64,000 bases of DNA from Diabrotica undecimpunctata (Eukaryota > Arthropoda > Insecta > Coleoptera > Chrysomelidae). How positions within the stretch are numbered: position 1 is the first letter of the stretch; every line of letters begins with the position of its first letter. Below, in pieces: positions 11,401 to 21,004 of this stretch. Location of the stretch: assembly GCF_040954645.1 (NCBI RefSeq), contig NC_092811.1, positions 117,439,343 to 117,503,342 of the forward strand. Direction: 5' to 3'. The notes beneath the pieces are model-generated. The model was given only the letters and a program-made list of their open reading frames with translations, was not told the DNA's origin and searched no databases. Position numbers and translations under genes: made by a program.

Positions 11401-12171
11401 GTGGTTAAGCCATTGGCATTCCAACAGCACATCTTTAGTTTAGTGTTGAAGGTTAAGCTTAGATATCAGAGAAATTATGAGATCAAACATCTTATCCATT
11501 CTTTCCATTAACTTATGTACTAGTAGTTCTAGATTATTTTGTATATGTTGAGGAGTTGTTGTTTCTATTATATGAGGAGTCTCATCTATGGTAGATGTAT
11601 TTCTATTATCTCTTCCTGCAACAATTTTCGCATAGCTTGTAGTTGGTTGAGTGCTTGAAGGAAATTCTGCACGAGGTGGTTGACTTGCGTTTTTATCTCT
11701 AAGTGTTGGAAATTTTTTTTCTGTAGCTCTTTGTATATTGAGCATCCCTTATAGCTGGCAGGATGATTTTCTAGACAATTTACACATTGAACATCTTTTA
11801 TATTTTTTGGTTTTGGGCATTGAGATGATAGGTGATCGCCCACACATTTTACACAGCGCGGACTCCTGTGGCAATAATTGTGGGTGTGGCCAAAATTTGA
11901 CATCTTTGACATTGGGGTAGTTCCCTTTTCGGATGCGGTGGCTCAACTGTGACAATAGAGTTTAGTAATTTTGTAATATTATATATATCTTTATTGTTAC
12001 TTTGGATAGCCAGTTCTATATTAAATAGTGGCAGATCTTTCTTTGTGCCTCTTTGCTTAATGTTGGAGATGTTCAGTGCTGTATGTCCGTGCGCTAGCAA
12101 CGCTATTTTAATGTCATCTGGATCTGTTGAAGGATGTAAATTACGTATAACAACTCGGAAAAACTTACATG
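8456..12171 (-). mobile_element. Jockey-clade LINE inserted in piggyBac
   Basis: A non-LTR retrotransposon on the minus strand. Its 3' end is the poly-T at 8456-8465 (poly-A in the sense direction). It carries the end of ORF1 (11440-12190) and a full ORF2 (8778-11432). It is 5'-truncated within ORF1. No target-site duplication is evident at the two junctions, and about 40 codons of piggyBac are missing between them. Confidence 0.88.
8778..11432 (-). CDS. Jockey ORF2: endonuclease and reverse transcriptase
   Basis: An intact 884-aa ORF. Residues 1 to about 220 form the APE-type endonuclease, with WNANGL near the start, SEAHI, GDYNAKHHKW and SSDHSPFF. The reverse transcriptase follows at about 400-700: SYRPISLLPIISKVFERL, then FLDVSQAFDKVWH, GVPQGSILGPTLY and the catalytic YADDTVI. 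The C-terminus reads LQSKVLRQICNAPWY and HDLQLPTV, typical of the Jockey clade. This enzyme would nick DNA and prime reverse transcription at the break. Its start lies 8 bp after the ORF1 stop in the sense direction. The lack of stops suggests a fairly recent insertion, although ORF1 is broken. Confidence 0.93.
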   Translation of the reverse strand: MCCWNANGLTTHFHEVKAFIYCHNLDVMFISEAHITNKSHFHIPKYSTYVTQHPLGKAHGGTAIIIRNNIKHHETNKISKVNIQATSVSVEDSQGSIILSAVYCPPNKIIKADHFTEYFKMLGHRFISAGDYNAKHHKWSSRIVTSRGRELLKSINENHLIPFCTGEPTYWPTDRQKIPDLIDFAIVKGISHTYLQISPSFDLSSDHSPFFIDLQSQIHNCSKHLTLSNKRTNWNRYREEIKTSINLNLPLKSDSDIENAVAHLTTVIQQAAWTSTPEIYYKHNSESYPAHINTLILEKRKLRKIWQLTRHPEDKTNLNRACRLLKRKLIQHKDSGINKYLKNLSPADDTNYSLWKLTKKLKHNEQMNMPIRKQNGTWAKTDIDKAYTFANHLCEVFQPHQREVSGEEEQAIHEVINAPYQMAPPIKPVKKSEIKEIIDNLEIKKSPGYDLISSLVLKNLPNEGVSLITYIFNSILKTGYFPLQWKVAQIVLIPKPNKDHTEVSSYRPISLLPIISKVFERLFLRRLELILYDSNVLPNYQFGFRKQHGTIEQIHRVVKTIRNSLEQKNYCTAAFLDVSQAFDKVWHVGLISKIKSIFPHPISSLLRSYLTDRFFQVKRGGEITNLFPICSGVPQGSILGPTLYLIFTSDLPTTTNTTIATYADDTVIMASNSTAAEAAQVLQNHLLKLESWLKLWRVQVNSLKSTQITFTLKKGIAPPVSINNTPLPVNNVVKYLGIHLDSKLNWGIHIWKKRLQLSLIYRKMYWYMSRKSNLSLENKLLIYKCILKPVWQYAAQIWGTASNTNIQKLQRLQSKVLRQICNAPWYITNHRLHHDLQLPTVCEAISAVNSVYKNRLSCHPNPLATDLLNISHVRRLKRPDPLDL

Positions 12172-12190
12172 ATTGGTACGCTACGTGCAA
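11440..12190 (-). pseudogene. Jockey ORF1 (gag-like), truncated and frameshifted
   Basis: The RNA-binding ORF1 of the Jockey element. The first readable part (about 11900-12160) has FRVVIRNLHPSTDPDDI, typical of the domain preceding the zinc knuckles, and then CQRCQ. After one frameshift, two CCHC-type knuckles follow (CVKCVGDHLSSQC and CVNCLENHPASYKGC, 11740-11860). After a second frameshift a Ser/Thr-rich tail reaches the stop at 11440. The N-terminal half is missing because of 5' truncation. The last few bases at the right end may already be piggyBac. Confidence 0.85.
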
Positions 12191-12960
12191 ACCGCAAATA
12201 TAATCCCCAAAACGTCATTTCCAAAAAATTAAAAGTAGGCAAACATGTAGCCGAACAAAGTAATTCGGGCATCGTTGTTCAGAAGTGGAGGGACAAGCGA
12301 GATGTGCTGATGATTAGTACCAAATTTGCTGACCAGTGGCGCACCCAGTGGGGTTTGGGGGTTAAACCCCCCCAGGACCCTATTCCGACACTTACTTACA
12401 AATTTTTGGGACTCAAAATGGAGGTAGCATCATAAAAAAATTCAATGCCCAACCAAAACCCCCCCAGAGGAAAATTCTAGGTGCGCTACTGTTGCTGAAG
12501 AAATGGTGACAAAGCGGAAGGCACGCGGCGATGTTGTAAAGCCAAAGAATGTCATCGAATATAATAAATATAAAAGCTTCATTGATATATCAGATCAAAT
12601 GAAAAGCTGTAATTCGTCATTACGTAAAGGAATAAAATGGTACAGAAAAATATCGATGGAGCTCTTCACTGGCACAGTACTTATAAATGCCTATGTTGCA
12701 AATTCCAGGAGAAGGTAATTCGGGGCCTATTAGGAGATATTATTGACACACCAGTTATTATCAAAAATAGTCTTACACTCAGAGATGTTGGTCGTGCAGG
12801 CAAAAGACGATATAAAACATGTTAAGCAAAAATGATAGAAAAGGAAGGAAAGCAAGTAGCATAGTGGAAAGTAACCAAAATATCACTGACATGTGATGTC
12901 TGTAAAAAATTCTATTGTCTTGGCTAATTTTTTATCACACATTCCGTGACAAAAAATAAA
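12172..12960 (+). pseudogene. PiggyBac transposase, right part
   Basis: Continuation of the piggyBac gene beyond the Jockey insertion. It begins IGTLRANRKYNP, reaches VLMISTKFADQ, is interrupted by a 158-bp TIR element (12334-12491), and resumes with KPKNVIEYNKYK and IDISDQMK, then KWYRKISMEL and INAYV. A frame change near 12715 leads to RDVGRAGKRRYKTC and a cysteine-rich TCDVCKKFYCLG segment (about 12890-12925), which is the usual piggyBac C-terminal zinc finger. Stops and frameshifts show it is inactive. Confidence 0.85.
12334..12491. mobile_element. 158-bp MITE of the CAGTGGCGCACCCAG family
   Basis: The left TIR is CAGTGGCGCACCCAG (12334-12348) and the right end is CTAGGTGCGCTACTG (12477-12491). 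The flanking 8 bp are TTGCTGAC (12326-12333) and TTGCTGAA (12492-12499), a 7/8 target duplication. The piggyBac reading is interrupted exactly here. The interior shares GGGACTCAAAATGGAGGTAG with the left end of the 34104-36542 element, in inverted orientation, so the two belong to one family. An 8-bp duplication fits the hAT superfamily. Confidence 0.85.
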
Positions 12961-13449
12961 TTAAATAAGTACTTTAGATGCAATTTTGATATAATGTTAT
13001 TACGTTTTGTTTTATGAAAATAAAACTTATTTTGCTTAAAATGTGTTCTTACTACGAATATATAACAAAAAAATATATAATTACGCAATTGTTGCTTATA
13101 AATATTATGGGCCATGTGAGTCCTCGTTGACATCTCAGAAGCACAGGTCAAGTATGCTTTCTAGACCATCTGGCTGAGCTCGAAATGTCCCCGAGAAGCC
13201 ACTGTTGAGCTACACAGCATTTCCGATGATCTAGCGTGTGAGTCTACGTCGGCATCACGCGGCCCGTATATAACTTTTATGTATGAGTCCGTGTAGGCCT
13301 CTTATGGCACTTAACCTGTTAAGAATGTTTGTTATTATTTTATCTCCGTAAATAATTTTACTAGTGCAAGTAAAAGAAACCATTTTATTTTAAAATAATA
13401 TGAGTTTGGCCTTTCTTATTGTTGTATTAACTTTTAAGCTGAAACTTAC

Positions 13450-13655
13450 GTGAAATATCAAAGTATTTGGCTTCCTCCAATAACAAATCTAGGTCCTGGA
13501 AATTATCGGGAATGAGCAGCCTCGAATTTCGCATGAAATTTAAAATATGCCTAAACATTCCACCGTCCCTATCGATGAAATAATGTTGTTTCAGTGAGTC
13601 CAAAACTATGGGGATGCTACCATTGAAAAGTTTCGCTAACCGCGATTCTGGGTAT
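13450..13655 (-). CDS. twz: twz/KCTD15-like gene, BTB-domain exon
   Basis: This 206-bp exon encodes 68 full codons of the BTB/T1 domain. It reads [48 protein letters not shown] and EEAKYFDIS, nearly colinear with KCTD1/15. The acceptor (TTTGTTTCAG, complement of 13656-13665) and donor (GTAAGT, complement of 13444-13449) are both strong. The exon starts with the third base of the Lys codon begun at 62339-62530 and ends with the first base of the Pro codon completed at 7761. In KCTD proteins this domain drives pentamer formation. The upstream intron is about 48.7 kb long. Confidence 0.96.
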
Positions 13656-13785
13656 CTGAAACAAATAAAAAATACATAATTAATCGATTCGACTAATATT
13701 TGAATTCGATTTATACATTTAAAACTGAAAAGCAGACTCCATCTCTATTGCAAAAAGATTATAGCAAATTTAGTTAAACCCTTTT

Positions 13786-15307
13786 TACACACAACGCAAA
13801 AGTCTAAGGATATTTTAATAATTTGACAATACCAATGACAGAAATTTCATGGCCATATAAATTTGCTTGTACTATAATTGTTGATACAGACAGTCACTTC
13901 TTATCAAAAAAAAAATTGTAAAACTGATAGCAATACATATTTTAGAATGTTTTTTATAAGGGACAAAAAAATCGACATTTTTATGTTTTGTTTATTTTTA
14001 ATTTTAGTCACTTTATACCATTCTTGCTTAATAGGTGAGTTAAAGATATTGTCTTTTTACCATGCAACGATAACATTTAACATTGGACGAGATGAATAGG
14101 GCCGTGGGCCTCCTTCAAGCTGGTATGTGACAAACTCAAGTTGCTGACTAGCTGGGTTTCTCCCAAAGCGTCGTAAGTCGTTTGTGGCATCAGTTTAGAG
14201 ACATTGGGAGTCCAGCCGAGCAACATCCAGGACGTGGTCGCTCTACAACCGTCGCTCAAGACCGATATTTAATTTTAAATGCCAGAAGGCAGCCAACAAT
14301 CACAGCACCCGAGCTGGTTAATGAATTACAGCTTGCACATAATGTAACAATTAGCAGCAGTACTGTAAGGAATCGTCTCTATGAAGCCAATCTTCGTAGT
14401 CGGCGACCACTGAGATGTCCACCTCTACCTAGAGGCAATCGCGCTGCAAGATTAATCTGGTGTCAAGAATTTCAGAATTGGAGTGACAATGACTGGGCCA
14501 CAGTTTTTTTTTAGAGACTAGTCTAGATATGGATTTCATCCAGATTCCCGTCGGACAAGAGTTTGGAGACGACCCGGAAATGGAAAACGATTACGACATC
14601 TTCAAGAAGTGTATGCATACAGAGGTGGTACATTAATAGTATGGGGCGGAATCATGATTGACGGCAGAACTGACCTCATTTTCCCACGTGGCTTTCTCAC
14701 AAGTCAGCAATATTTGGACACTATTCTTGAACCTGTTGTGCGCCCGTTTGCTGCTGCTGTTGGAGAAAATTTTAATTTTATGCATGATAACGCTCGACCA
14801 CATGTTGAGCATATTGTAACAAACTGGTTGGATAACGTGGGTATGTATGTATTGCCGTGGCCAGCACAATCACCGGACTTGAATCCCATTGAGCATGTAT
14901 GAGACATGCTCCAACGAAAAATTACTCCACATATGGGCAATATCTACAATGAGTTTCAATGAAAAGAGCTTCTGAGAGAAAAATGGACACAACTACCTCA
15001 AGCAGACATTAACAATGTGATTCGGAGCATGAACAGTAGATGTAGAACTGCGATAAATCAACGTGGTGGCCATACTTTATTTTAAGTTTATATTTCGTAT
15101 TTTTGACATTTTATGGTGATATGTGAAACATGGGTGATTTGCAATATATTTTGTTTGCTCCAATTTTCTTTTTTTTGCAATTTATGGTTTTTGACATATT
15201 AAACAATAATTTAAACTACAAATTTTGTATTACTTTTTTAAATTGATTAGAGATAACCAAAATACGTCTATTTATAAAAATATCCCTAGACTTTTGCGTT
15301 GTGTGTA
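13786..15307 (+). mobile_element. Tc1-type transposon with TIRs and TA target duplication
   Basis: TIRs start CACACAACGCAAAAGTCTAA at 13788 and, inverted, end at 15305 (CACACAACGCAAAAGTCTAG when read from the other end). They match over about 28 bp with one or two differences and are flanked by TA at 13786-13787 and 15306-15307. The 1.5 kb length is typical of Tc1 elements. One decayed transposase gene lies inside. Confidence 0.9.
14092..15085 (+). pseudogene. Tc1 transposase (DD34E), inactivated
   Basis: The reading starts at ATG 14092 (MNRAVGLLQAGM) and meets stops at 14128-14130 and 14149-14151. The helix-turn-helix region reads SQSVVSRLWHQFRD and then GRGRSTT. After the T-run near 14506-14514 the frame shifts. 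The first catalytic Asp follows, with the next codon changed to TAG. The catalytic domain continues with RGGTLIVWGGIM, MHDNARPH (second Asp) and WPAQSPDLNPIEHV (Glu). There are 34 residues between the second Asp and the Glu. A TGA replaces the Trp after EHV (14900-14902). The reading ends INQRGGHTLF at 15085. The copy cannot make active enzyme. Confidence 0.92.
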
Positions 15308-15998
15308 TTTGTTGTATATAATAATCTTTCCTACGTGCAGTAATTGATCAACGTCCCGTAATAAATTCCCGCTTCAGCATTATATCATTTTATTCTTGAA
15401 ACGCGGAATAAGGAAACCATCTTACTTAGAGTAAATCTGTATTAAGCCGAAACTGATACCTACGAGACTATCATAAATTATTCTCGGCCATAAATTGAAG
15501 AAAACGACAGCACAAGGCTGACCTACCTTTTGCAACTTCACTCACTAGAGAAGTATTTAAAAGGTAATCCAACAAAAATGCTCAGAGCGAAATTCATCAA
15601 TATTTATATATTGTGTTTGGAATTATTATAATCATTGGTGTCGGCGGAATTTCTTAAAATTTAATATTATTAGAGAACATTGTATGGCTATATTCATATT
15701 TTCAAAATAGCTCTTTTTAATTTAAGAATTTTGCACTTTAACAAATGTGGTTAGTATGTATGTTTGATTAAGTATGTTTTATAATATGTTTTACTGTAAT
15801 AAATGTTTTTCCGTATCGTAGCACATATCCTATAGTGTGCCAACAGATACATGGTATGGAAATCTTAGATAAAAGTGGTAGAGGTAATATATTAACAATA
15901 ACTATAAAGTGAGTCCGAATTATACAGATAATTCCAAAGAACCTCTAAGAAAACACCAAAAAGTTCAGGATCTTTATCCTGAAAATTTAGCTATAGGT
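15308..15998. other. No gene seen
   Basis: AT-rich intron sequence between the Tc1 element and the foldback. I find no convincing coding, repeat or RNA feature. Confidence 0.5.
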
Positions 15999-17511
15999 TC
16001 TACTTATTTTCAACTTCAAAGTTGACTGTATGCTGTAAGGTGCTTCTATCCTGGTGGGATGCCACCCCTTCTCGGGGGTAAATTTTTTTCTTAAAATTAA
16101 CACAAGAAATGAATATATTAATCAATTTTAAGCAACTTTTGTCCAATACATTTTTTTTCTGAAAGTCAATACTATTCGACTTATTCGCAGAGAAAAATAT
16201 CAGTTAAAAAAAAACACTTTTTCAAACGGTTTTTTGCGAATTACTTAAAAAGTATGTCTTTTATCAAAAAAATTATTCCTATCAAAAACGTAGCTTATAA
16301 AAAAACCAAATGCTGGTGAGTTTATGGTGTCTGTAGTCCAGATACAAGCGGAGAAATAGATTATTGAAAATTGGTTCTTCTTCGTCAAAACCAAAATTGA
16401 AAGTTTCAACGTGAAATATAAAAAAACCAATGCATTTTCGTGGAAAAGTCATACAACCTTTTTTGTAGTACTTAAAAGAATCTTTATTTTTATTTTTTAT
16501 AAAAGTCTATACCACCAATCCTAAACAAGTTATGACAAGAATAAAGTTGGTCCGTATTTGTTTTAGAGACAAAAAAGGGGAAAATCGGCACATAACTACC
16601 ACCCTAATTAAAAATAACCGTTACCCCTTTACAATTCACTTTTTTATTAATACAATTATAGTAATCTTTAGAAGTTTGATTGGTTTGAAATGCTTGGTTA
16701 AAAAAAAGTTTGAAGTGGCAGAAGAATTTTTGTATTTTTATAAAAAATTCCCATTTTTTTTTAAATAAATCGAAAACTATTACAGATACGCAAAATTTTG
16801 TGGAGTACAAAATTGTAGGTTTTGCATTTCCAAAAATGTTTGCGTATCTTTAATAGTTTTCGATTTATTTGAAAAAAAAGTGAGTTTTTTGTAAAAATAC
16901 AAAAATCTTCTTCCCACTTCAAACTCAATTTTTTTCAAACCTAAGCATGTTAAACCAGCCAATGTTCTAAAGCATGCTATAAGTACATTAATAAAAAAAT
17001 ACGGACCAACCTTATTTTTGTCATAACTCCCTTAAGATTGGTTGTAGCGACTTTTATCGAAAACAAAAATAAATATTTTTTTAAGCACTATAACAAAAGT
17101 TTTATGAGTTTTTTAAGAAAAATGCATAGGTTTCTTCATATTTCATGTTAAAAGTTTCAATTTGGCGTTTGACGAAAAATCCTTTCAATAAGCTATTTCT
17201 TCGTTTTTATTGTGGCTATAGACACCATAAATCAACAATTCTTTTTGTTTTTTTTTAATTGCTACATTTTTATAGGTTTGATTTTTTTGAGAAAATACAT
17301 ACTTTTCGAGAAATTCGCAAGAATAAGTCGAAAAGTATTGACTTTCAGAAAAAAATGTATAAAACAAAGGTTGCTTAAAATTAGATAATATATTCATCCC
17401 CGGTACTATTTTCAAGAAAAATAATTTTACCTCCGAGAAGGGGTAGTATCCCCCAGGGTAAAAGTATCCTACGGCACAGTGTCACACACTTTGAAGTTGA
17501 GGGTAAGTAGA
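15999..17511. mobile_element. 1.5 kb foldback (imperfect palindrome)
   Basis: The two halves are inverted copies. TCTACTTATTTTCAACTTCA at 15999-16018 pairs with the complement of 17492-17511. CCCCTTCTCGGGGGTAAA (16066-16083) pairs with TTTACCTCCGAGAAGGGG (17428-17445). GGTCCGTATTTG (16550) pairs with the segment near 17005-17015. AAATCGAAAACTATT (16767-16781) pairs with AATAGTTTTCGATTT (16852-16866). The centre is near 16820. No transposase is evident, and short ORFs in the arms are mirror shadows of each other. Possibly a foldback-type or nonautonomous DNA transposon. Confidence 0.75.
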
Positions 17512-17924
17512 TTCTGTTAACAAATTATTTTAATCGGTGCAGTCTCAGAAAATTATGCGGAAAAATGATCATTGACTTTGCATTGACATAACTTTGCAAA
17601 ACGCAATATATAAAAAGTTGAGAAGCAGTATGAAACCTTTCTTTACGTCGACGTATCTGCGCAGTAATGCCACAGCACTGCTTAAACTTATGAAAGAAGA
17701 AATGCGCATAAGTCATTTATCCAAGGAAAAAAATGCACATGTGGATTAAGTAATCTCTATGTGGATCTGTATGAGCGACATCTCTGTGATGTTACCCATA
17801 ATTATGTCAATAATACAGTCTCGAACTATTCACTGTCATCAGGAAATATGTTTCTATAAACGATGAAGTTCATATTTGAGATAATATTAACAAAAAAATA
17901 CCTGAAGCTAACCATTTTCTTCCT

Positions 17925-18860
17925 CTCATCGTCAAGTCTACTGATGTGGTCTCTCAAGTCCCTGCGTCCCTGTCTAGCCCATTGTTCCGTTACAAACTGC
18001 TATTCTCTTTTCGATTTCCAAGAGTATAAGCAGAAATGGATCTCAGCCTTCTTGTTTCAGTTGTCCATAGGAATCTTGATTGTAGCTGTTTTCGCTCTGG
18101 TCTCGATCGCATAGGTTATTACTGATGTTATGGAGATCTTGTTTCTCTAGATAATGTCACGTAGGTATCCAGATCTCATTGCTACTCTATTAGTCTGAGC
18201 TTTGACTTCCTTCTTGAGCTTTCTGCTACTGGTAATGTTGCTTCCTAGATATTTGAAGTTCGTAGCTTATTCAACACTTTGGTTGTTTGCCGCTAGTTTA
18301 TATCACTTTGGTTCCCTGTTAATCGTGTGTGACTGTGTCTTCTCAATGGATCTCTCTCTTCAGTCCTGACCCCCCGGAGGGAGTGTAGTGGTCATCGTGA
18401 TCTCCAAAGATCTATGTCTCTAGTCATTTCTTTTAACTTAAGCATAGGTCTTTTGCATATTCCTATAATTTTGTCGATCTATTGTGTTGAGGATCTTCCT
18501 CGTGATCATTCGGCCTTCTACCTTACCTTTTCTTCTCAATAGATATAATTATATTAAATTTTTCTGTAATATTTTGGAACCTGTGTAGTAATCGTTGTAT
18601 GTTATCTTCATCTTTCAATATAAGTATTGCGTTATCAGCATATTAGCATATTTTGATTTATTTGTTTCCCATTCTGTAATCTCCTGCTGTTTTAACTTCT
18701 TTTATGATCTCATTCATTATCAAATTGAAGAGAATTAGACTGAAGATGTCTGTCTTATTACTGTCCACATAGGAATTTTGTCAGCCGGTTTTCCACTCTT
18801 CTAAATGTACTGCTGTTGGTGTCCATTTCTTTGATGATTGCTCTCCCCTCTCTCCTCCCC
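17925..18860 (-). pseudogene. LINE reverse transcriptase fragment
   Basis: Reverse-strand frames give FKYLGSNITSSRKLKKEV (about 18250-18200), then SGYLRDII, followed by a stretch matching the usual Y(A)ETRA(D)T segment and HISRLDD near 17930. Further upstream (18560-18840) decayed sequence corresponds to the RT core. Many stops and frameshifts. The product resembles the 3' half of an RTE/CR1-like insect LINE. The clade is not fixed. Confidence 0.6.
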
Positions 18861-18869
18861 CTCGTGGAG

Positions 18870-19300
18870 AGGTAAAAACACAAAAAAATCAATTTATCAA
18901 GAATCTGTACGCCAAAGAAAAAAATGTTTCAAATAAAAATGTAGCTAAGATAATTTTGAACAAAAACTTTTATTAGCATTTTTTGCGTAGAATGAACAAT
19001 TCTCTCAGAAACAACGATTGAAGCGATTGGAGATTTTGAATGTCAGTTACGCGCGCGAAATCAATGCTAATTAAAATTTGTATCAACTCGACGGTAAAAA
19101 TTCAATATCTTTTGATTCGGACGTTCTATCGGCGTCTTCGAATTACCCGTCTACCAATTTTACAGCTACAGGCAAGTGTACTGCCTGATATATAATTTTT
19201 ATATTTTACAAATCAAGTATTTTCTAACCATTTTTTTAGCTGATCCAAAAAAGTATAAAATTCTCGTGTTTTATCTTTAAGGCCACATTCTTCGATTTTA
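18870..19300. other. No gene seen
   Basis: AT-rich DNA beside the mariner-like fragment, possibly its flank. I see no ORF or clear repeat. Confidence 0.4.
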
Positions 19301-19309
19301 ATCCCTTTA

Positions 19310-19560
19310 CTTTCTTGGAGTTAAACAACCATGTTCAGTGCATTCTGCGGCTTATTATATTCAGTTCAGCAGTTTAGGATCATACTGATAAACCCAAGTT
19401 TCATCCATAGTCATGAACGAATGTGCAAAATCACTTTCATCGTGTCAATGGCTTTCTTAAAACTAAATCATTATTTAAAATTTTCACAATCATTCATAAG
19501 CTCAAAGATTTCACGCATGGTCCATTCTTTGCACTTTTTGAAAGTCAAGAGCTCTGATTA
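19310..19560 (-). pseudogene. Mariner-like transposase fragment
   Basis: On the reverse strand, 19390-19430 reads FMTMDETWVYQYDPKLLN. This matches the mariner segment containing the first catalytic Asp (DETWVxxYxPE). Weak matches flank it on both sides, broken by many stops. No TIRs were recognised. Only a short, old remnant is supported. Confidence 0.5.
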
Positions 19561-20299
19561 TCTTCAAGTCTTCAACGACCACGATTAAACTTTTAACCCA
19601 TCATTTTTTTTAAGGAGCATCATCAACCAATAGATTTGCCACGTTGTTTTGAGTTTTCAAAGCCCATACATCTTTTTTCACAAAGAATTTTATTACAGAA
19701 ACATTATTTTCTATTTTTAAACACATCATGACAGATATACTTTTTAACAGCTGAGTATGGAACCTAAATATATGTACTGGCTATATATGACTATAGTCAG
19801 ATCTATAGAGCACTAGTATGGTAATCTACATGGCAACAAAAGACCACCAGGGAGAACGGCAACCATGCTTACCCATAATAGCAGGGATGTTGAATACACC
19901 AATCGTCTTCATTCCATTAAATATATAGATGAAAAAGAAGGCGAAGATACGCGTGTATAGAAGGTAGATAAGATGCTAGAAAGCAGGGCGAAATGGCATC
20001 AAATCTGGAGAGATGATAAAAAATCTATAGACAGATCTATAAAAATTATATTCGACAGTAAGGCGCTGAAATAGAATCGAATTGACTCTGAATTGAAGTT
20101 AGTTTGGAACTGTCTTCAGAACCTGATTTAAATCGGAAAAGTAACAAATTAAGTTTACTCTTGGTGCCGTGGCATACTGGTATGAGTAAAGGGGCAACAA
20201 GAGTTCGGCGTATTTTCACATGTAAAATCCCATAAGAAATCGCTAAGGTTCATTCTGGTCATTTTTGTCGCTTTTTTTGGTGGATGCGTGAAGGCATAT

Positions 20300-20680
20300 C
20301 GGATCGTGACGTGTGAGGTATCGTCGGAAAGGGGAGGAGGTAACGAATGCGTTAACATAAAAACAAACGCACGAGACAATGCCAAAAGGACACTAAGCTT
20401 GTAACGTCTAAACAACACAACGTACGACAACGTGCAAGGTATCTATGGAACGGGGAGGAGCCAACAAATACGTAGACATAGAAAAAAAAAACATGGCGGA
20501 GATTTGCCAAAAGGACACTAAGCTTGTAACGTGTAAACGGCTCAAAGTACAACAATGTGCAAAGTATCGATGGAAAGGGGAGGTGGTAACGAATATGTAA
20601 AGATAAAAATAAAACGCAAAGACATTGCCAAAACGGCACTAAGCTTGTAACGTCCAAACGGCTCCCGTGGAGTAGCAAAT
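20300..20680. repeat. Three-copy tandem repeat, period about 121-125 bp
   Basis: The motif CACTAAGCTTGTAACGT recurs at about 20391, 20516 and 20637. GGGGAGG(A/T)G and AACGAAT(G/A) precede it in each unit, and GCCAAAA(G/C)G follows in phase. The unit length is about 125 then 121 bp. No coding function is supported, and the two minus-strand ORFs across the array are products of the repetition. Confidence 0.75.
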
Positions 20681-20803
20681 TCTCAGGCCTAGAATCTGTA
20701 GTTGGAATCCTAAACATAAAGTACTAATAGACTGAGCGCTGCAATACATGACCTTTCACTCAGTGCCACAGAAAAAACTAAGGCAAAACAGTCTCGCCAT
20801 CTC

Positions 20804-20891
20804 TTTCTAATGGACCGGGTTTATCGACCACGTGACCTTTCCATTAGTCATTTAGGTCAGATGGTCGATAAGCCCGAAACATTAGAAAGTG
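20804..20891. repeat. Short hairpin repeat
   Basis: CTTTCTAATGGACCGGGTTT at the left end pairs with the complement of the right end (CTTTCTAATGTTTCGGGCTT when inverted), and ATCGACCA lies on both arms. The structure is about 88 bp and could be a MITE end or a small foldback. Confidence 0.5.
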
Positions 20892-21004
20892 ATGCCGAGA
20901 CTGCTTTGTATCAATTTTCTATGTCGCACTGGAAGAACGGGTCTGTATTTCGGGGCTTAGTCTATAAGTATTATATATCTATGGTTGGAATAGCAAAAAG
21001 CTAA

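Larger units (their letters stand above)
7762..13449 (-). other. twz intron (5.7 kb) occupied by piggyBac and Jockey
   Basis: The intron between the linker exon and the BTB exon. It holds a piggyBac fragment interrupted by a Jockey LINE and by a small TIR element. From about 12960 to 13449 there is AT-rich sequence and a short GC-rich patch (about 13110-13320) with three loosely repeated GTGAGTCC/GTGAGTCTACG/GAGTCCGTG motifs. I see no gene in that part. Confidence 0.85.

Noticed and set aside
17863..18114. 83-aa plus-strand ORF with membrane-like composition
   Set aside because: Antisense of LINE reverse-transcriptase sequence.
20155..20717. Two overlapping minus-strand ORFs with repeated RYKLSVLLA
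   Set aside because: The repeated peptide is created by the 121-125 bp tandem repeat; there is no other coding evidence.
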